The notes: a model not told the origin generated them from the sequence alone. 37,545 nucleotides of DNA from Pseudomonas putida (GCF_004357765.1 NZ_SMTE01000024.1:1-37545); one strand, 5' to 3'. Numbered from the stretch's first letter, positions 1-8,279 are shown. Numbers and translations are program-made.

Positions 1-480
1 CTTCGGCTTACGCCGAAGGGTGCTGCGCACCTGGCCCTACAGACGCCTACGCTCGGCCTCCTGACGTCGCAAAGTTAGGGGCGGAGCCTGCGCTGGCGTT
101 ATCTTCGAAAGACAGACCGCACTATCCGCAACAACACAAAACGATAGGTAAAGGGAAAAGCGAGAGCGCAGCGATTCGCCTGCCGTTGCTCTGGCTTTTG
201 ATCTTGCTTTTGCTCTTGCTCTTGATCTACCCGCGACCTCAGGAGGCCGAGTGGAGGTGGCTGGAGGGCCAGGTGCGTAGCACCCTCCGGCGTTAGCCGG
301 AGGCGCGAGATGTAGACTTGCGCAGCAAGTCGTAGGCCGCGCGGGCCCGCAAGCCGCCGGAGCGAGGGGACCCCGAAGCGCAGCGTAGGGGCCGTATGTG
401 GGAGCAAGCGGTTTTGCGCTCCTTTGTCCAAGAACAAAGGGGCCCGCCGTAAAGGCGGAAGGGGCCAGTAGCGCCGCTAC
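1..480. repeat. Hairpin-array intergenic element with an inverted 68-bp module
   Basis: No credible gene lies in 1-589. The stretch is packed with short stem-loops, and one 68-bp module occurs twice in opposite orientation: copy A at 1-68 (minus strand) and copy B at 235-302 (plus strand), identical at about 58 of 68 positions by eye. Each copy ends in a hairpin, CTTCGGC-loop-GCCGAAG at 1-18 in A and CCTCCGGC-loop-GCCGGAGG at 284-303 in B. More stems follow copy B: GACTTGC/GCAAGTC at 314-330, CCTTTGT/ACAAAGG at 421-440, and CCGCC/GGCGG near 444-458. I infer a Pseudomonas non-coding repeat element; I cannot name its family. Confidence 0.6.
188..229. repeat. Degenerate hexanucleotide tract (GMTYTT-like, seven units)
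   Basis: Seven consecutive hexamers read GCTCTG, GCTTTT, GATCTT, GCTTTT, GCTCTT, GCTCTT, GATCTA. The tract sits between the two inverted copies of the 68-bp module. On the other strand it would encode a Q/E/D-K repeat, which explains the spurious charged ORFs there. It is probably a slippage-derived part of the surrounding non-coding element. Confidence 0.6.
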
Positions 481-554
481 ACACAATGGATCAGCTCACG
501 ATCTAAATGCCAAACCAAGCCCCCCCCTCCCCCGACAATCCGTGAAGAGCCTTT

Positions 555-582
555 CTTTTGCCCGCGAAAAGGCCGCTGCAGA
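555..582. repeat. Partial REP-like palindrome downstream of radA
   Basis: CTTTT-GCCCGCG-AAAAG forms a small stem at 555-571 and runs into GGCCGCTGCAG. It resembles the core of REP palindromes common in P. putida. It lies just beyond the radA stop codon and may help end that transcript. It is a single degenerate copy, so the assignment is tentative. Confidence 0.4.
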
Positions 583-589
583 CCAGGAT

Positions 590-1957
590 TTACTCGAACA
601 AGGCGTCCAGGGCCTGCTCCAGCCGCGTGACGGCAATCACCTGCAACCCTGCAGGAGCCTCTTTGGGCGCATTGCCCTTGGGCACGATGGCTCGCTTGAA
701 GCCATGCTTGGCGGCCTCCTTCAGCCGCTCCTGGCCACTGGGGACCGGGCGTACCTCACCCGACAGACCGATTTCGCCGAACACCAGCAGTCCATGGGCC
801 AGTGGCCGGTTGCGCAGGCTGGACATCACGGCAGCCAGCAGAGCGAGATCCGAGGCGGTCTCCAGTACCTTCACCCCACCGACCACGTTGAGGAACACAT
901 CCTGGTCGTGGGTGGGAATGCCACCATGCCTATGCAGCACCGCCAGGAGCATGGCCAAGCGGTTCTGATCGAGGCCTAGGGTGACCCGTCGGGGGTTGGC
1001 CAGGTGGCTGTCGTCGACCAGGGCCTGCACCTCCACCAGCATCGGCCGGGTGCCTTCCCAGGTGGCCATGACCACGCTGCCGGGCACCTCTTCCTGGGTG
1101 CGGTTGAGGAAGATCGCCGAAGGGTTCGACACTTCCTTCAAGCCACGGTCGGTCATGCCGAACACGCCCAGTTCGTTGACCGCGCCGAAGCGGTTCTTGA
1201 CCGCGCGCAGCAGGCGCAGGCGACCATCGGACTCGCCTTCGAAATAAAGCACGGTGTCGACCATGTGCTCGAGTACCCGCGGGCCGGCCAGCGAACCCTC
1301 CTTGGTGACGTGGCCGACCAGAAAGATCGCCGTTCCGCTCTGCTTGGCATAGCGCACCAGCAGCGCCGTGCTTTCGCGCACCTGGGCGACGCCGCCCGGA
1401 GCCGACTGCAACTGCTCGGTGAAGATCGTCTGGATCGAGTCGATCACCATCACCCGAGGCTTTTCCTGACGTGCCGTGGCGATGATGGTCTCGATGCAGG
1501 TCTCGGTCATGACCTTGAGCTGGTCCTGGGGCAGACCCAGGCGCCGCGACCGCATGGCCACCTGCTGTTGCGATTCCTCGCCGGTGACGTACAAGGCCGG
1601 CATGCCCACGGCGATGTTGCACAGGGTCTGCAGCAGGATGGTCGACTTGCCGATCCCCGGATCACCGCCAATAAGAACCACCGAGCCATCGACCAGACCT
1701 CCGCCGAGCACACGGTCCAGTTCGGTGCTGCTGGTGGTGAAGCGCGGAATTTCCTCGACGCTGACTTCAGCCAAGGTCTTGATCTGCGCCTGCTGTCCGG
1801 TCCAACCGGTACGTCCGCTGGGCGCCGCAGCCCCACCGCTCTCGATCATGGTCTCGACCAGCGTGTTCCAGGCCCCACATTCGCCGCACTGGCCAGCCCA
1901 TTTGGGAAAGGTCGCGCCGCACTCGGTGCAGCCATACAAGCGCTTGGCCTTGGCCAT
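590..1957 (-). CDS. radA: DNA repair protein RadA (Sms)
   Basis: RadA is a RecA-like ATPase that processes recombination intermediates and branch migration during repair. The 455-residue product has the family architecture. A C4 zinc finger uses Cys10, 13, 24 and 27 (CTECG...CGECG). The Walker A is GGDPGIGKST at 97-106 and the Walker B is VMVIDSIQ at 169-176. The RadA-specific KNRFG motif is at 254-258, and a Lon-like C-terminal domain follows. I chose the ATG at 1957 because MAKAKRLYGC is the usual RadA N-terminus and AGGAGA lies just upstream. Longer in-frame starts reach back over the promoter of the divergent mscL. Length is normal and nothing is missing. Confidence 0.97.
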   Translation of the reverse strand: MAKAKRLYGCTECGATFPKWAGQCGECGAWNTLVETMIESGGAAAPSGRTGWTGQQAQIKTLAEVSVEEIPRFTTSSTELDRVLGGGLVDGSVVLIGGDPGIGKSTILLQTLCNIAVGMPALYVTGEESQQQVAMRSRRLGLPQDQLKVMTETCIETIIATARQEKPRVMVIDSIQTIFTEQLQSAPGGVAQVRESTALLVRYAKQSGTAIFLVGHVTKEGSLAGPRVLEHMVDTVLYFEGESDGRLRLLRAVKNRFGAVNELGVFGMTDRGLKEVSNPSAIFLNRTQEEVPGSVVMATWEGTRPMLVEVQALVDDSHLANPRRVTLGLDQNRLAMLLAVLHRHGGIPTHDQDVFLNVVGGVKVLETASDLALLAAVMSSLRNRPLAHGLLVFGEIGLSGEVRPVPSGQERLKEAAKHGFKRAIVPKGNAPKEAPAGLQVIAVTRLEQALDALFE

Positions 1958-1985
1958 TGGGCAGGTCTCCTGGGAAAAAACCGCC

Positions 1986-1991
1986 ATGATA
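1986..1991 (-). promoter_or_regulatory. Possible radA -10 element
   Basis: Read on the minus strand, 1991-1986 is TATCAT, about 29 nt before the radA start. No clear -35 is visible, so this is only a candidate within the 177-bp radA/mscL divergent region. Confidence 0.25.
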
Positions 1992-2093
1992 GCCGAGGCG
2001 GACGTGTCTCGAACGGGTCGAGAGGCGACAAAACTATTCGTTCTAACGGCAGTCATTAGCCCTGAGCGCCGCGCATGACGCGTTTCGGTGGCG

Positions 2094-2099
2094 TACACT
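2094..2099 (+). promoter_or_regulatory. Possible mscL -10 element
   Basis: TACACT lies about 36 nt before the mscL ATG, a plausible sigma70 -10 spacing. No convincing -35 is visible, so this is tentative. Confidence 0.25.
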
Positions 2100-2134
2100 G
2101 CGTTTACCTCACCATTTGTTACAAGGAACCAAAC

Positions 2135-2554
2135 ATGGGCATGCTCAGTGAGTTCAAGGCCTTCGCGGTCAAAGGTAATGTCGTCGACATGGCGGTCGGT
2201 ATCATCATCGGCGCGGCCTTCGGCAAGATCGTCTCTTCGTTCGTCGGAGACGTGGTGATGCCACCACTGGGGCTGCTGATCGGTGGCGTCGATTTCAGCG
2301 ACCTGGCCATCACCCTCAAGGCGGCCGAAGGCGATATTCCGGCAGTGGTGCTGGCCTACGGCAAGTTCATCCAGACGGTGATCGACTTCATCATCATCGC
2401 CTTCGCCATCTTCATGGGCGTCAAGGCCATCAACCGCCTCAAGCGTGAAGAAGCCGCGGCACCGAGCGCACCTCCTGTGCCGACACCTCAGGAGACCTTG
2501 CTGACGGAGATCCGCGACCTGCTCAAGGCGCAGAACCAGAACCGCCAGCCCTGA
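2135..2554 (+). CDS. mscL: Large-conductance mechanosensitive channel MscL
   Basis: MscL is a pentameric inner-membrane channel that opens under membrane tension to release solutes on hypo-osmotic shock. The 139-residue protein is of normal length. It starts [20 protein letters not shown], the typical amphipathic N-terminal helix leading into TM1 (about 15-45, with the glycine-rich pore-lining segment [13 protein letters not shown]). TM2 spans about 75-97, and the cytoplasmic helix opens with the charged cluster RLKREE. The ATG at 2135 is preceded by AAGGAA. A longer in-frame start at 2075 would add unlikely residues and has no ribosome binding site. mscL diverges from radA and converges on fpr. 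Confidence 0.97.
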   Translation: MGMLSEFKAFAVKGNVVDMAVGIIIGAAFGKIVSSFVGDVVMPPLGLLIGGVDFSDLAITLKAAEGDIPAVVLAYGKFIQTVIDFIIIAFAIFMGVKAINRLKREEAAAPSAPPVPTPQETLLTEIRDLLKAQNQNRQP

Positions 2555-2562
2555 AGGCTACC

Positions 2563-2581
2563 GGGGCCGCCCTGCGGCCCT
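2563..2581. terminator. Bidirectional hairpin between mscL and fpr
   Basis: GGGCCGC-CCT-GCGGCCC forms a perfect 7-bp stem at 2564-2580, in the 31-bp gap between the convergent mscL and fpr stop codons. There is no long T-run, so it could be a weak intrinsic terminator or an RNA end-stabiliser. Confidence 0.55.
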
Positions 2582-2585
2582 GGCT

Positions 2586-3362
2586 TCACCAGTAGTTCTC
2601 GACAGCCACCTGGCCGGGCCGTTTGCTCAGGCTCAGTTGCAGATCGCGAGCTTTGAGCACCTTGCGCGTTTCGTCGATCATCTGCGGGTTGCCGCAGAGC
2701 ATGATGCGCGAGTGCTCCGGCGAGAACTCAAGCCCCGCAGCTTTCTCCAGCTCGCCGTTCTCGATCAGCGTGGTGATCCGGGCATTCAGCGCACCTGGAT
2801 GCCGTTCGCGGGTGACCACCGGAATGAACTGAAGCTTGCCAGCGAATTCCACCAGGTAGTCGCGCTGCTCCAACCCGGCAATCTCTTCCAGGTACGCCAG
2901 TTCCTTGGCTTCACGCACCGAGTAAACCAACCGGATGTTGTCGAAGCGCTCCCAGGCCTCGAAGTCCTGCAGGATCGACATGAACGGCGCGATACCGGTG
3001 CCCGTCGCCAGCAGCCACAGGTCGCGCCCACCGATGAAGCGATCCAGAGTCAGGTAGCCAAAGGCCTGGCGATCGACGAGCAAGGTGTCGCCCTCGCCCA
3101 GCCGACTCAATTCGCTGGTGAACTCGCCACCTGGCACCACGATGGAGAAGAAATCCAGAAATTCGTCATGTGGCGCACTTACCATCGAGTAGGCCCGCCA
3201 CACCACGCTGCCATCGGCCTTGGTCACCCCTAGACGGGCGAATTGACCGGCACGGAAGCGAAACCCGGTATCACGAGTGGTCCGCAGGCTGAACAGGTTC
3301 GGCGTCAACGGATGGACTTCGAGCAGGGTCTGGCGGGTGAATTTTTCGGCGCTGGCGGTCAT
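2586..3362 (-). CDS. fpr: Ferredoxin/flavodoxin-NADP+ reductase (E. coli-like subclass, probably FprB)
   Basis: This FAD enzyme moves electrons between NADPH and ferredoxin or flavodoxin. The 258-residue protein has the FAD-binding RAYSMVSAP motif followed by the NADP domain with LLATGTGIAPFMS, then LCGNPQMI. The C-terminus ends in an aromatic Tyr-Trp pair (VENYW), as in E. coli Fpr. Pseudomonas FprA ends differently, so I infer this is the second paralogue, called FprB in P. putida. The start at 3362 (MTASAEKFTRQ) has GGAG nearby; upstream extensions run into the ppoR promoter region. FinR, the LysR regulator usually beside fprA, is absent here, which also fits FprB. Confidence 0.9.
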   Translation of the reverse strand: MTASAEKFTRQTLLEVHPLTPNLFSLRTTRDTGFRFRAGQFARLGVTKADGSVVWRAYSMVSAPHDEFLDFFSIVVPGGEFTSELSRLGEGDTLLVDRQAFGYLTLDRFIGGRDLWLLATGTGIAPFMSILQDFEAWERFDNIRLVYSVREAKELAYLEEIAGLEQRDYLVEFAGKLQFIPVVTRERHPGALNARITTLIENGELEKAAGLEFSPEHSRIMLCGNPQMIDETRKVLKARDLQLSLSKRPGQVAVENYW

Positions 3363-3569
3363 GAGGCACTCCATGGATTGCATGGGCCAAGTTTCGCGCA
3401 AAGTGGCATGAATAAATACCACTGGTTTGTAGGGCTTGCACGAAGGCTGGCCCATTGCCCTGTCAAAACGGGCGCATATAGCAAAAAAACCCAACACTCT
3501 ACTGGGGTTTTTCTACACTCTCTTAAATTCAAATGGATTGGGATTTGACAAAGTTAGGAGTTTGACCAC

Positions 3570-4283
3570 ATGCCGACGCGCCACTGGGATCCCGAGCGTC
3601 TCCACCAGCTCGTGAGCGAGCGCTCACCTCGACGCTTGTTCAACCTGGCCGTGCACCTGACGCAAGAGCTCGGAATGGATTATCTGGGCCTGAAGTTGCG
3701 TATCCAGGTTGCCACGCAAACCCCTCGTCTGTTCCTCTACAGCAACTACCCAAACGAGTGGATCGAGCGTTACCAGCGTGACGACTTCTATCGCCAGGAC
3801 CCGGCGGCCGCCCACAGCCACGGATCCACCCTGCCCATTCTGTGGACGGACGAGTTGTACGCCGAGGCTCCGCAGTTCCGCGAAACGGCCTGCGCACATG
3901 GCTTGTGTCACGGTTGGACGCAATCGGTACACGACCTGCAGCACAATGAAAGCCAACTGTCCGTGGCCCGGCAGACGCCAAAGATCAGCACCACAGAACT
4001 CTACGACAAGGCCGGCAGCGTGCAGTGGCTTTGCCATACCTTGCATGCGGTGCTCAGTGAACATCACCTGGAAGAAATCTGCCCGAACACGCCGAAGATG
4101 AGCGAACGCGAACTGGAAGTGCTGAAATGGTCGGCAGCGGGCAAGACGGCCGCCGACGTCGCCTGCATCCTGTCGTTGTCACAGAGCACCGTGAACTTCC
4201 ACATTCGCAGCGTGATCACCAAGACCAATGCAGCCAACAAGGCCGGGGCCATCGCCATCGCCGCCATGCGCGGATGGATCTGA
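3570..4283 (+). CDS. ppoR: LuxR-family AHL-responsive regulator (LuxR solo PpoR)
   Basis: This is a quorum-sensing-type transcription factor of 237 residues. The N-terminal autoinducer domain keeps the residues that contact acyl-homoserine lactones in TraR/LuxR: Trp64, Tyr68, Asp77, Pro78 and Trp92, with a glycine near 111-115. The C-terminal HTH (about 176-235) has the invariant Glu181, Leu185 and Gly191 (MSERELEVLKWSAAGKT). No luxI synthase gene is in the window, so it is a solo. Its place between fpr and rlmG matches ppoR of P. putida (PP_4647 as I recall), reported to bind 3-oxo-C6-HSL. AGGAG precedes the ATG. I see no clear lux box upstream. Confidence 0.92.
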   Translation: MPTRHWDPERLHQLVSERSPRRLFNLAVHLTQELGMDYLGLKLRIQVATQTPRLFLYSNYPNEWIERYQRDDFYRQDPAAAHSHGSTLPILWTDELYAEAPQFRETACAHGLCHGWTQSVHDLQHNESQLSVARQTPKISTTELYDKAGSVQWLCHTLHAVLSEHHLEEICPNTPKMSERELEVLKWSAAGKTAADVACILSLSQSTVNFHIRSVITKTNAANKAGAIAIAAMRGWI

Positions 4284-4314
4284 CGCCCTGCCTGCGAACC
4301 TCGGCAAAGCCCTG

Positions 4315-4320
4315 TAGAAT
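4315..4320 (+). promoter_or_regulatory. Possible rlmG -10 element
   Basis: TAGAAT lies 58 nt before the rlmG ATG in the 94-bp gap after ppoR. A good -35 is not visible. It is a candidate only; rlmG could also be read through from ppoR. Confidence 0.25.
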
Positions 4321-4377
4321 CGGCGGCAAAAGCTCGCGCAACGTGCGGCGGGCAGATCCGTACCCGAGCCAGACGCC

Positions 4378-5502
4378 ATGCCCCTGTTCACCTCTCCGTA
4401 TGCCCAACTCGACCTGATCCGCCAACCGGACCAGGCCAATGACCCTCTGCAGGCCTTCGACGCCGCCGACGAGTACCTGCTCGAGCGCCTGCATGCCCAG
4501 GCGCCAGAGGCCAGTTGCCGGGTACTCGTACTCAACGACAGCTTCGGCGCCCTCGCCGCCAGTCTGGCCGGCCACTTGACGGTGATCAGCAGCGGCGACT
4601 CGCACCTGGCGCGCATGGCCCTGGAAAAGAACCTGGCGCGCAACGGCAAGGCTTTCGACAGCGTGCCGTTCGTGCCGGCGAGCGAGCCTTGGGAGGGACA
4701 CTTCGACCGAGTCCTGGTACGCGTGCCCAAGACCCTGGCCCTGCTCGAGGAGCAACTGATCCGCCTGCAAGGTCATCTGGCACCGGGAGCCCAGGTGATC
4801 GCAGGCGCCATGATCAAGCACCTGCCCCGTGCCGCAGGTGAGTTGCTGGAAAAATACATCGGCCCGATGCAGGCCTCCCTGGCCCAGAAAAAGGCGCGTC
4901 TGCTCGCTGCCACCTGGGCCGAGCGCCCCACCGCGCGGTCGCCCTATCCGAGCCGCTACCGACTCGACAAGCCTGCGCTCGAACTGATCAACCATGCCAA
5001 CGTGTTCTGCCGCGACGGACTCGACATCGGTACCCGCGCCTTCCTTCCGCATCTGCCGCGCGACCTGGGCAACGCCCGCATCGCCGACCTGGGCTGCGGC
5101 AATGGGGTGTTGGCGATCGCCAGTGCACTGGCCAATCCGGATGCCCAGTACACCCTGGTGGACGAGTCGTACATGGCCGTGCAATCGGCCCAGGAGAATT
5201 GGCAAGCGGCGCTCGGCGAGCGCCCCGTTGCAGTGCTGGCGGGGGATGGACTGGCTGGCGTCGACAAGCAGTCGCTGGATGTAGTGCTGTGCAATCCACC
5301 CTTCCACCAACAGCAAGTGGTAGGCGACTTCCTCGCCTGGCGCATGTTCCAGCAGGCACGCGAGGCGTTGGTGGTGGGTGGCGCGCTGTACATCGTCGGC
5401 AACCGCCACCTGGGCTATCACAGCAAGCTGGCGCGGCTGTTCCGAGGCGTCGAGCAGGTGGCGGCGACGCCGAAGTTCGTGATCCTCAAGGCCCGCAAGT
5501 GA
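4378..5502 (+). CDS. rlmG: 23S rRNA (guanine-N2-)-methyltransferase RlmG
   Basis: RlmG methylates N2 of a guanine (G1835 in E. coli 23S rRNA) using S-adenosylmethionine. The 374-residue protein has the family's two-domain layout. A degenerate N-terminal half has no SAM motif. The catalytic C-terminal Rossmann fold carries motif I IADLGCGNG at 235-243 and the N2-guanine methylase signature NPPFH at 306-310. Length and the C-terminal VILKARK are typical of RlmG/RsmC-type enzymes. RsmC is the main alternative, but the length and genome position favour RlmG. The ATG at 4378 has only a weak Shine-Dalgarno sequence. Confidence 0.93.
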   Translation: MPLFTSPYAQLDLIRQPDQANDPLQAFDAADEYLLERLHAQAPEASCRVLVLNDSFGALAASLAGHLTVISSGDSHLARMALEKNLARNGKAFDSVPFVPASEPWEGHFDRVLVRVPKTLALLEEQLIRLQGHLAPGAQVIAGAMIKHLPRAAGELLEKYIGPMQASLAQKKARLLAATWAERPTARSPYPSRYRLDKPALELINHANVFCRDGLDIGTRAFLPHLPRDLGNARIADLGCGNGVLAIASALANPDAQYTLVDESYMAVQSAQENWQAALGERPVAVLAGDGLAGVDKQSLDVVLCNPPFHQQQVVGDFLAWRMFQQAREALVVGGALYIVGNRHLGYHSKLARLFRGVEQVAATPKFVILKARK

Positions 5503-5517
5503 CACAGCGCCACCTGC

Positions 5518-5670
5518 TCAATGGGTCGTAAGCCCCGCCGCCCCCATGAACAGGCGCATCACCCATGCCGCCACACCGAGGGCGGCCACGCTCAGCGCCC
5601 AGATCAATACCAGCCAGCCCAGGCGCTGCCACAGCGGCTTCTTCTCTTCCAGGCCATGTTTGCCGGTCAT
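5518..5670 (-). CDS. DUF2474 small membrane protein, CydX-like accessory of the cio oxidase
   Basis: A 50-residue ORF follows cioB. It reads MTGKHGLEEKKPLWQRLGWL and continues with one membrane helix (about 17-41) and a short tail ending GLTTH. The KKPLWQRLGWL start plus one TM is the pattern of DUF2474, a family found at the ends of cio/cydAB operons. The ribosome binding site AGGAGG overlaps the cioB stop region and the gap is 12 nt, so it is translationally linked. By analogy with CydX/CbdX I infer a role in assembly or stability of the bd-type oxidase. The function of DUF2474 itself is not established as far as I know. Confidence 0.85.
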   Translation of the reverse strand: MTGKHGLEEKKPLWQRLGWLVLIWALSVAALGVAAWVMRLFMGAAGLTTH

Positions 5671-5682
5671 CAGGCGGCCCTC

Positions 5683-6690
5683 CTAGTGATAGCCGTCTTC
5701 AGGGGTCACCTTGCCGCGGAACACGTAGTAGCTCCAGAAGGTGTAGCCCAGGATGAACGGCAGGATGAACAAGGTCCCCACCAGCATGAAGCCCTGGCTC
5801 TGCGGCGGTGCCGCAGCGTCCCAGATCGAGATCGATGGCGGGATGATGTTCGGCCACAGGCTGATGCCAAGGCCGCTGTAGCCCAGGAAGATCAGCACCA
5901 GGGTCAGTAGGAACGGCGTGTAGTTGGCATTGCGCGCTACCGCCTTGAGCAGCCCGTAGAACGTCACCAGCACCAGGATCGGCACCGGCATGAACCAGAT
6001 CAGGTTAGGCATGCTGAACCAGCGGTCGGCGATCTGCGGGTAGGCGATCGGCGTCCACAGGCTGACGATGCCGATCACCGCCAGCAACACCAGCGCCAAC
6101 GGCCGACCGAGATTATGCATCTGCTCCTGCAGCGGGCCCTCGGTCTTCATGATCAACCAGGTGCACCCGAGCAACGCGTAGGCGACGATCAGGCCCAAGC
6201 CGCTGAACAGGCTGAACGGCGTCAGCCAGTCCAACGAGCCGCCGGCGTAGTGCCGGTCGACGACTTTGAAGCCCTCGATGAAGGCGCCCAAGGCCACGCC
6301 CTGGAAAAACGTTGCCACCAGCGAACCCCAGATGAACGCCTTGTCCCACAGATGCCGGCGTTCGGCGGTAGCCTTGAAGCGGAATTCGAAGGCCACGCCG
6401 CGGAAGATCAGGCCGATCAGCATCAGTATCAATGGCAGGTACAGCGCTTCGAGCACCACGGCATAGGCCATCGGGAAGGCCCCGAACAACCCGGCGCCGC
6501 CCAGCACCAGCCAGGTTTCATTACCGTCCCAGACCGGCGCGACGGTATTCATCATGACATCGCGATCGTGCTCGGCCTTGACGAACGGGAAGAGGATGCC
6601 AATGCCGAGGTCGAAGCCATCCATCACCACGTACATCATCACGCCAAAGATGATGATCACGGCCCAGATCAGCGGAAGATCGATACCCAT
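5683..6690 (-). CDS. cioB: Cyanide-insensitive quinol oxidase subunit II (CioB/CydB)
   Basis: This is subunit II of a bd-type quinol oxidase in the inner membrane. It has no haem ligands of its own and scaffolds subunit I. The 335-residue product shows eight to nine hydrophobic segments and the CydB signatures VVMDGFDLGIG near the N-terminus and WDGNETWLVLGG near residue 55. Its length fits the Cio/short-CydB class. It starts 3 nt after the cioA stop, so the pair is one operon. The DUF2474 gene follows after 12 nt. Confidence 0.96.
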   Translation of the reverse strand: MGIDLPLIWAVIIIFGVMMYVVMDGFDLGIGILFPFVKAEHDRDVMMNTVAPVWDGNETWLVLGGAGLFGAFPMAYAVVLEALYLPLILMLIGLIFRGVAFEFRFKATAERRHLWDKAFIWGSLVATFFQGVALGAFIEGFKVVDRHYAGGSLDWLTPFSLFSGLGLIVAYALLGCTWLIMKTEGPLQEQMHNLGRPLALVLLAVIGIVSLWTPIAYPQIADRWFSMPNLIWFMPVPILVLVTFYGLLKAVARNANYTPFLLTLVLIFLGYSGLGISLWPNIIPPSISIWDAAAPPQSQGFMLVGTLFILPFILGYTFWSYYVFRGKVTPEDGYH

Positions 6691-6693
6691 GGC

Positions 6694-8130
6694 TCAGTTC
6701 TCCTTGCTCAGGCTGGCGGAGTCGGCCGCATGGCCATCGTCTGCGGCAGACAGCGGCCGCGCCGGTGTACGCTTCTGGCCCGGCCCGCCTGGCCGTTGCT
6801 CGTCCCCTTCACCGGTATGCGGGCCCTTGCGCACCAAGCGCATCATGTAGCCGAAACCGGTGCCGAACAGCGCGAAATAGACCACCACGAACGCTACCAG
6901 GGTAAAGCCGAGCTGGCTGTAGCTGTGGTGGGATACCGCGTCGGCGGTACGCAGCAAGCCGTAGACCACCCACGGCTGACGACCGATTTCGGTGGTGAAC
7001 CACCCCGCCAGAATGGCGATCAGCCCGGAAGGCCCCATCCACATCACGAAGTTAAGGAACAGCCGGTTGCTGTAGAGCCCGCCACGTTTGCGCAGCAACA
7101 GGCTCCACAGACCTGCAGCGATCATCAGCAGGCCCAGGGCGACCATGATGCGGAACGACCAGAAGACGATGGTCGAGTTGGGCCGGTCCTCAGGGGCGAA
7201 CTCCTTCATCGCCGGTACCTGCTTGTCCAGGCTGTGGGTCAAGATCAGGCTGCCGAGGGCGGGAATCTCGATCTTGTAGCGGGTAGTTTCAGCCTGCATG
7301 TCGGGGATGCCGAACAGGATCAGTGGCGTCGACTCGCCGGGGGTGTTTTCCCAGTGCCCCTCGATGGCGGCAATCTTCACCGGCTGATGCTTGAGGGTGT
7401 TCAAGCCGTGGAAGTCACCGATCACCGCTTGTACCGGCGCCACGATCAACGCCATCCACATGGCCATCGACAGCATCTTGCGCACCGCCGGGTTGTCACG
7501 TCCGCGCAGCAGGTGCCAGGCCGCCGAAGCGCCAACGAAGAAAGCGGTGGCGACGAACGCTGCCGTGGCCATGTGCATCAGGCGGAACGGGAAGGAAGGA
7601 TTGAAGATCACCGCAAGCCAGTCCACCGGCACTACACGGCCATCGATGATCTCGTGCCCCTGGGGGGTCTGCATCCAACTGTTGGAAGCCAGGATCCAGA
7701 ACGTCGAAACCAGCGTACCCAGCGCTACCATGCACGTGGCGAAGAAATGCAGGCCCCGTCCGACACGGTTCCAGCCGAACAACATGACGCCGAGGAACCC
7801 GGCCTCGAGGAAGAAGGCGGTGAGCACTTCATAGGTCAACAGCGGGCCGGTGATGTTGCCGGCGAAATCGGAGAAGCGGCTCCAGTTGGTACCGAACTGG
7901 TAGGCCATGACCAGCCCGGAGACCACGCCCATGCCGAAGTTGACCGCGAAGATCTTCGACCAGAAGTGATACAGGTCGCGGTAGACGTTGTCGTGGGTCT
8001 TCAGCCAGAGACCTTCGAGGACTGCCAGGTAGCTGGCCAGGCCGATGGTGATGGCAGGGAACAGGATGTGAAACGAAACGGTGAAGGCGAACTGGATTCG
8101 GGCGAGCTCAAGGGCTTCTATTCCGAACAT
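6694..8130 (-). CDS. cioA: Cyanide-insensitive quinol oxidase subunit I (CioA/CydA)
   Basis: Subunit I holds the haems and oxidises ubiquinol while reducing oxygen to water. The 478-residue protein has haem ligands where E. coli CydA has them: His21 (SFHILFP), His186 (LMHMAT) and a Met at about 329 (FWSFRIM). Proton-path acids Glu101 and Glu109 and the GRQPW signature (383-387) are present. The Q loop is short, as in the Pseudomonas cyanide-insensitive oxidase rather than the long-loop E. coli enzyme. GAGGAAG precedes the ATG. It is the first gene of the cioA-cioB-DUF2474 operon. A perfect ANR/FNR box lies about 150 nt upstream. Confidence 0.96.
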   Translation of the reverse strand: MFGIEALELARIQFAFTVSFHILFPAITIGLASYLAVLEGLWLKTHDNVYRDLYHFWSKIFAVNFGMGVVSGLVMAYQFGTNWSRFSDFAGNITGPLLTYEVLTAFFLEAGFLGVMLFGWNRVGRGLHFFATCMVALGTLVSTFWILASNSWMQTPQGHEIIDGRVVPVDWLAVIFNPSFPFRLMHMATAAFVATAFFVGASAAWHLLRGRDNPAVRKMLSMAMWMALIVAPVQAVIGDFHGLNTLKHQPVKIAAIEGHWENTPGESTPLILFGIPDMQAETTRYKIEIPALGSLILTHSLDKQVPAMKEFAPEDRPNSTIVFWSFRIMVALGLLMIAAGLWSLLLRKRGGLYSNRLFLNFVMWMGPSGLIAILAGWFTTEIGRQPWVVYGLLRTADAVSHHSYSQLGFTLVAFVVVYFALFGTGFGYMMRLVRKGPHTGEGDEQRPGGPGQKRTPARPLSAADDGHAADSASLSKEN

Positions 8131-8279
8131 GGTGCTTCCTCTTCAGATAAATCCGGCGTCCAGGCGGTGGGCCTTGTCGCCTACGGCCCCTACGTAGAGT
8201 CGAGTACGGCGCGTTGGAATTGTTCTGTTCGATCGCAGGGAATCTGGCCCAAAGGCACGAATCGTTGACGCTGGAAACA

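Noticed and set aside
37-486. Overlapping ORFs of 60-190 codons in 1-980 on both strands
   Set aside because: They lie on the hairpin array or antisense to radA, have low-complexity Q/E/R-rich or Pro/Ala-rich composition and match no family I know.
3363-3569. FinR/SoxR-type operator upstream of fpr
   Set aside because: No convincing dyad was found and finR is not adjacent.
6115-8268. 717-codon plus-strand ORF across cioBA
   Set aside because: It is the antisense shadow of two certain genes in a high-GC sequence, rich in H/Q/D/G with no domain pattern.
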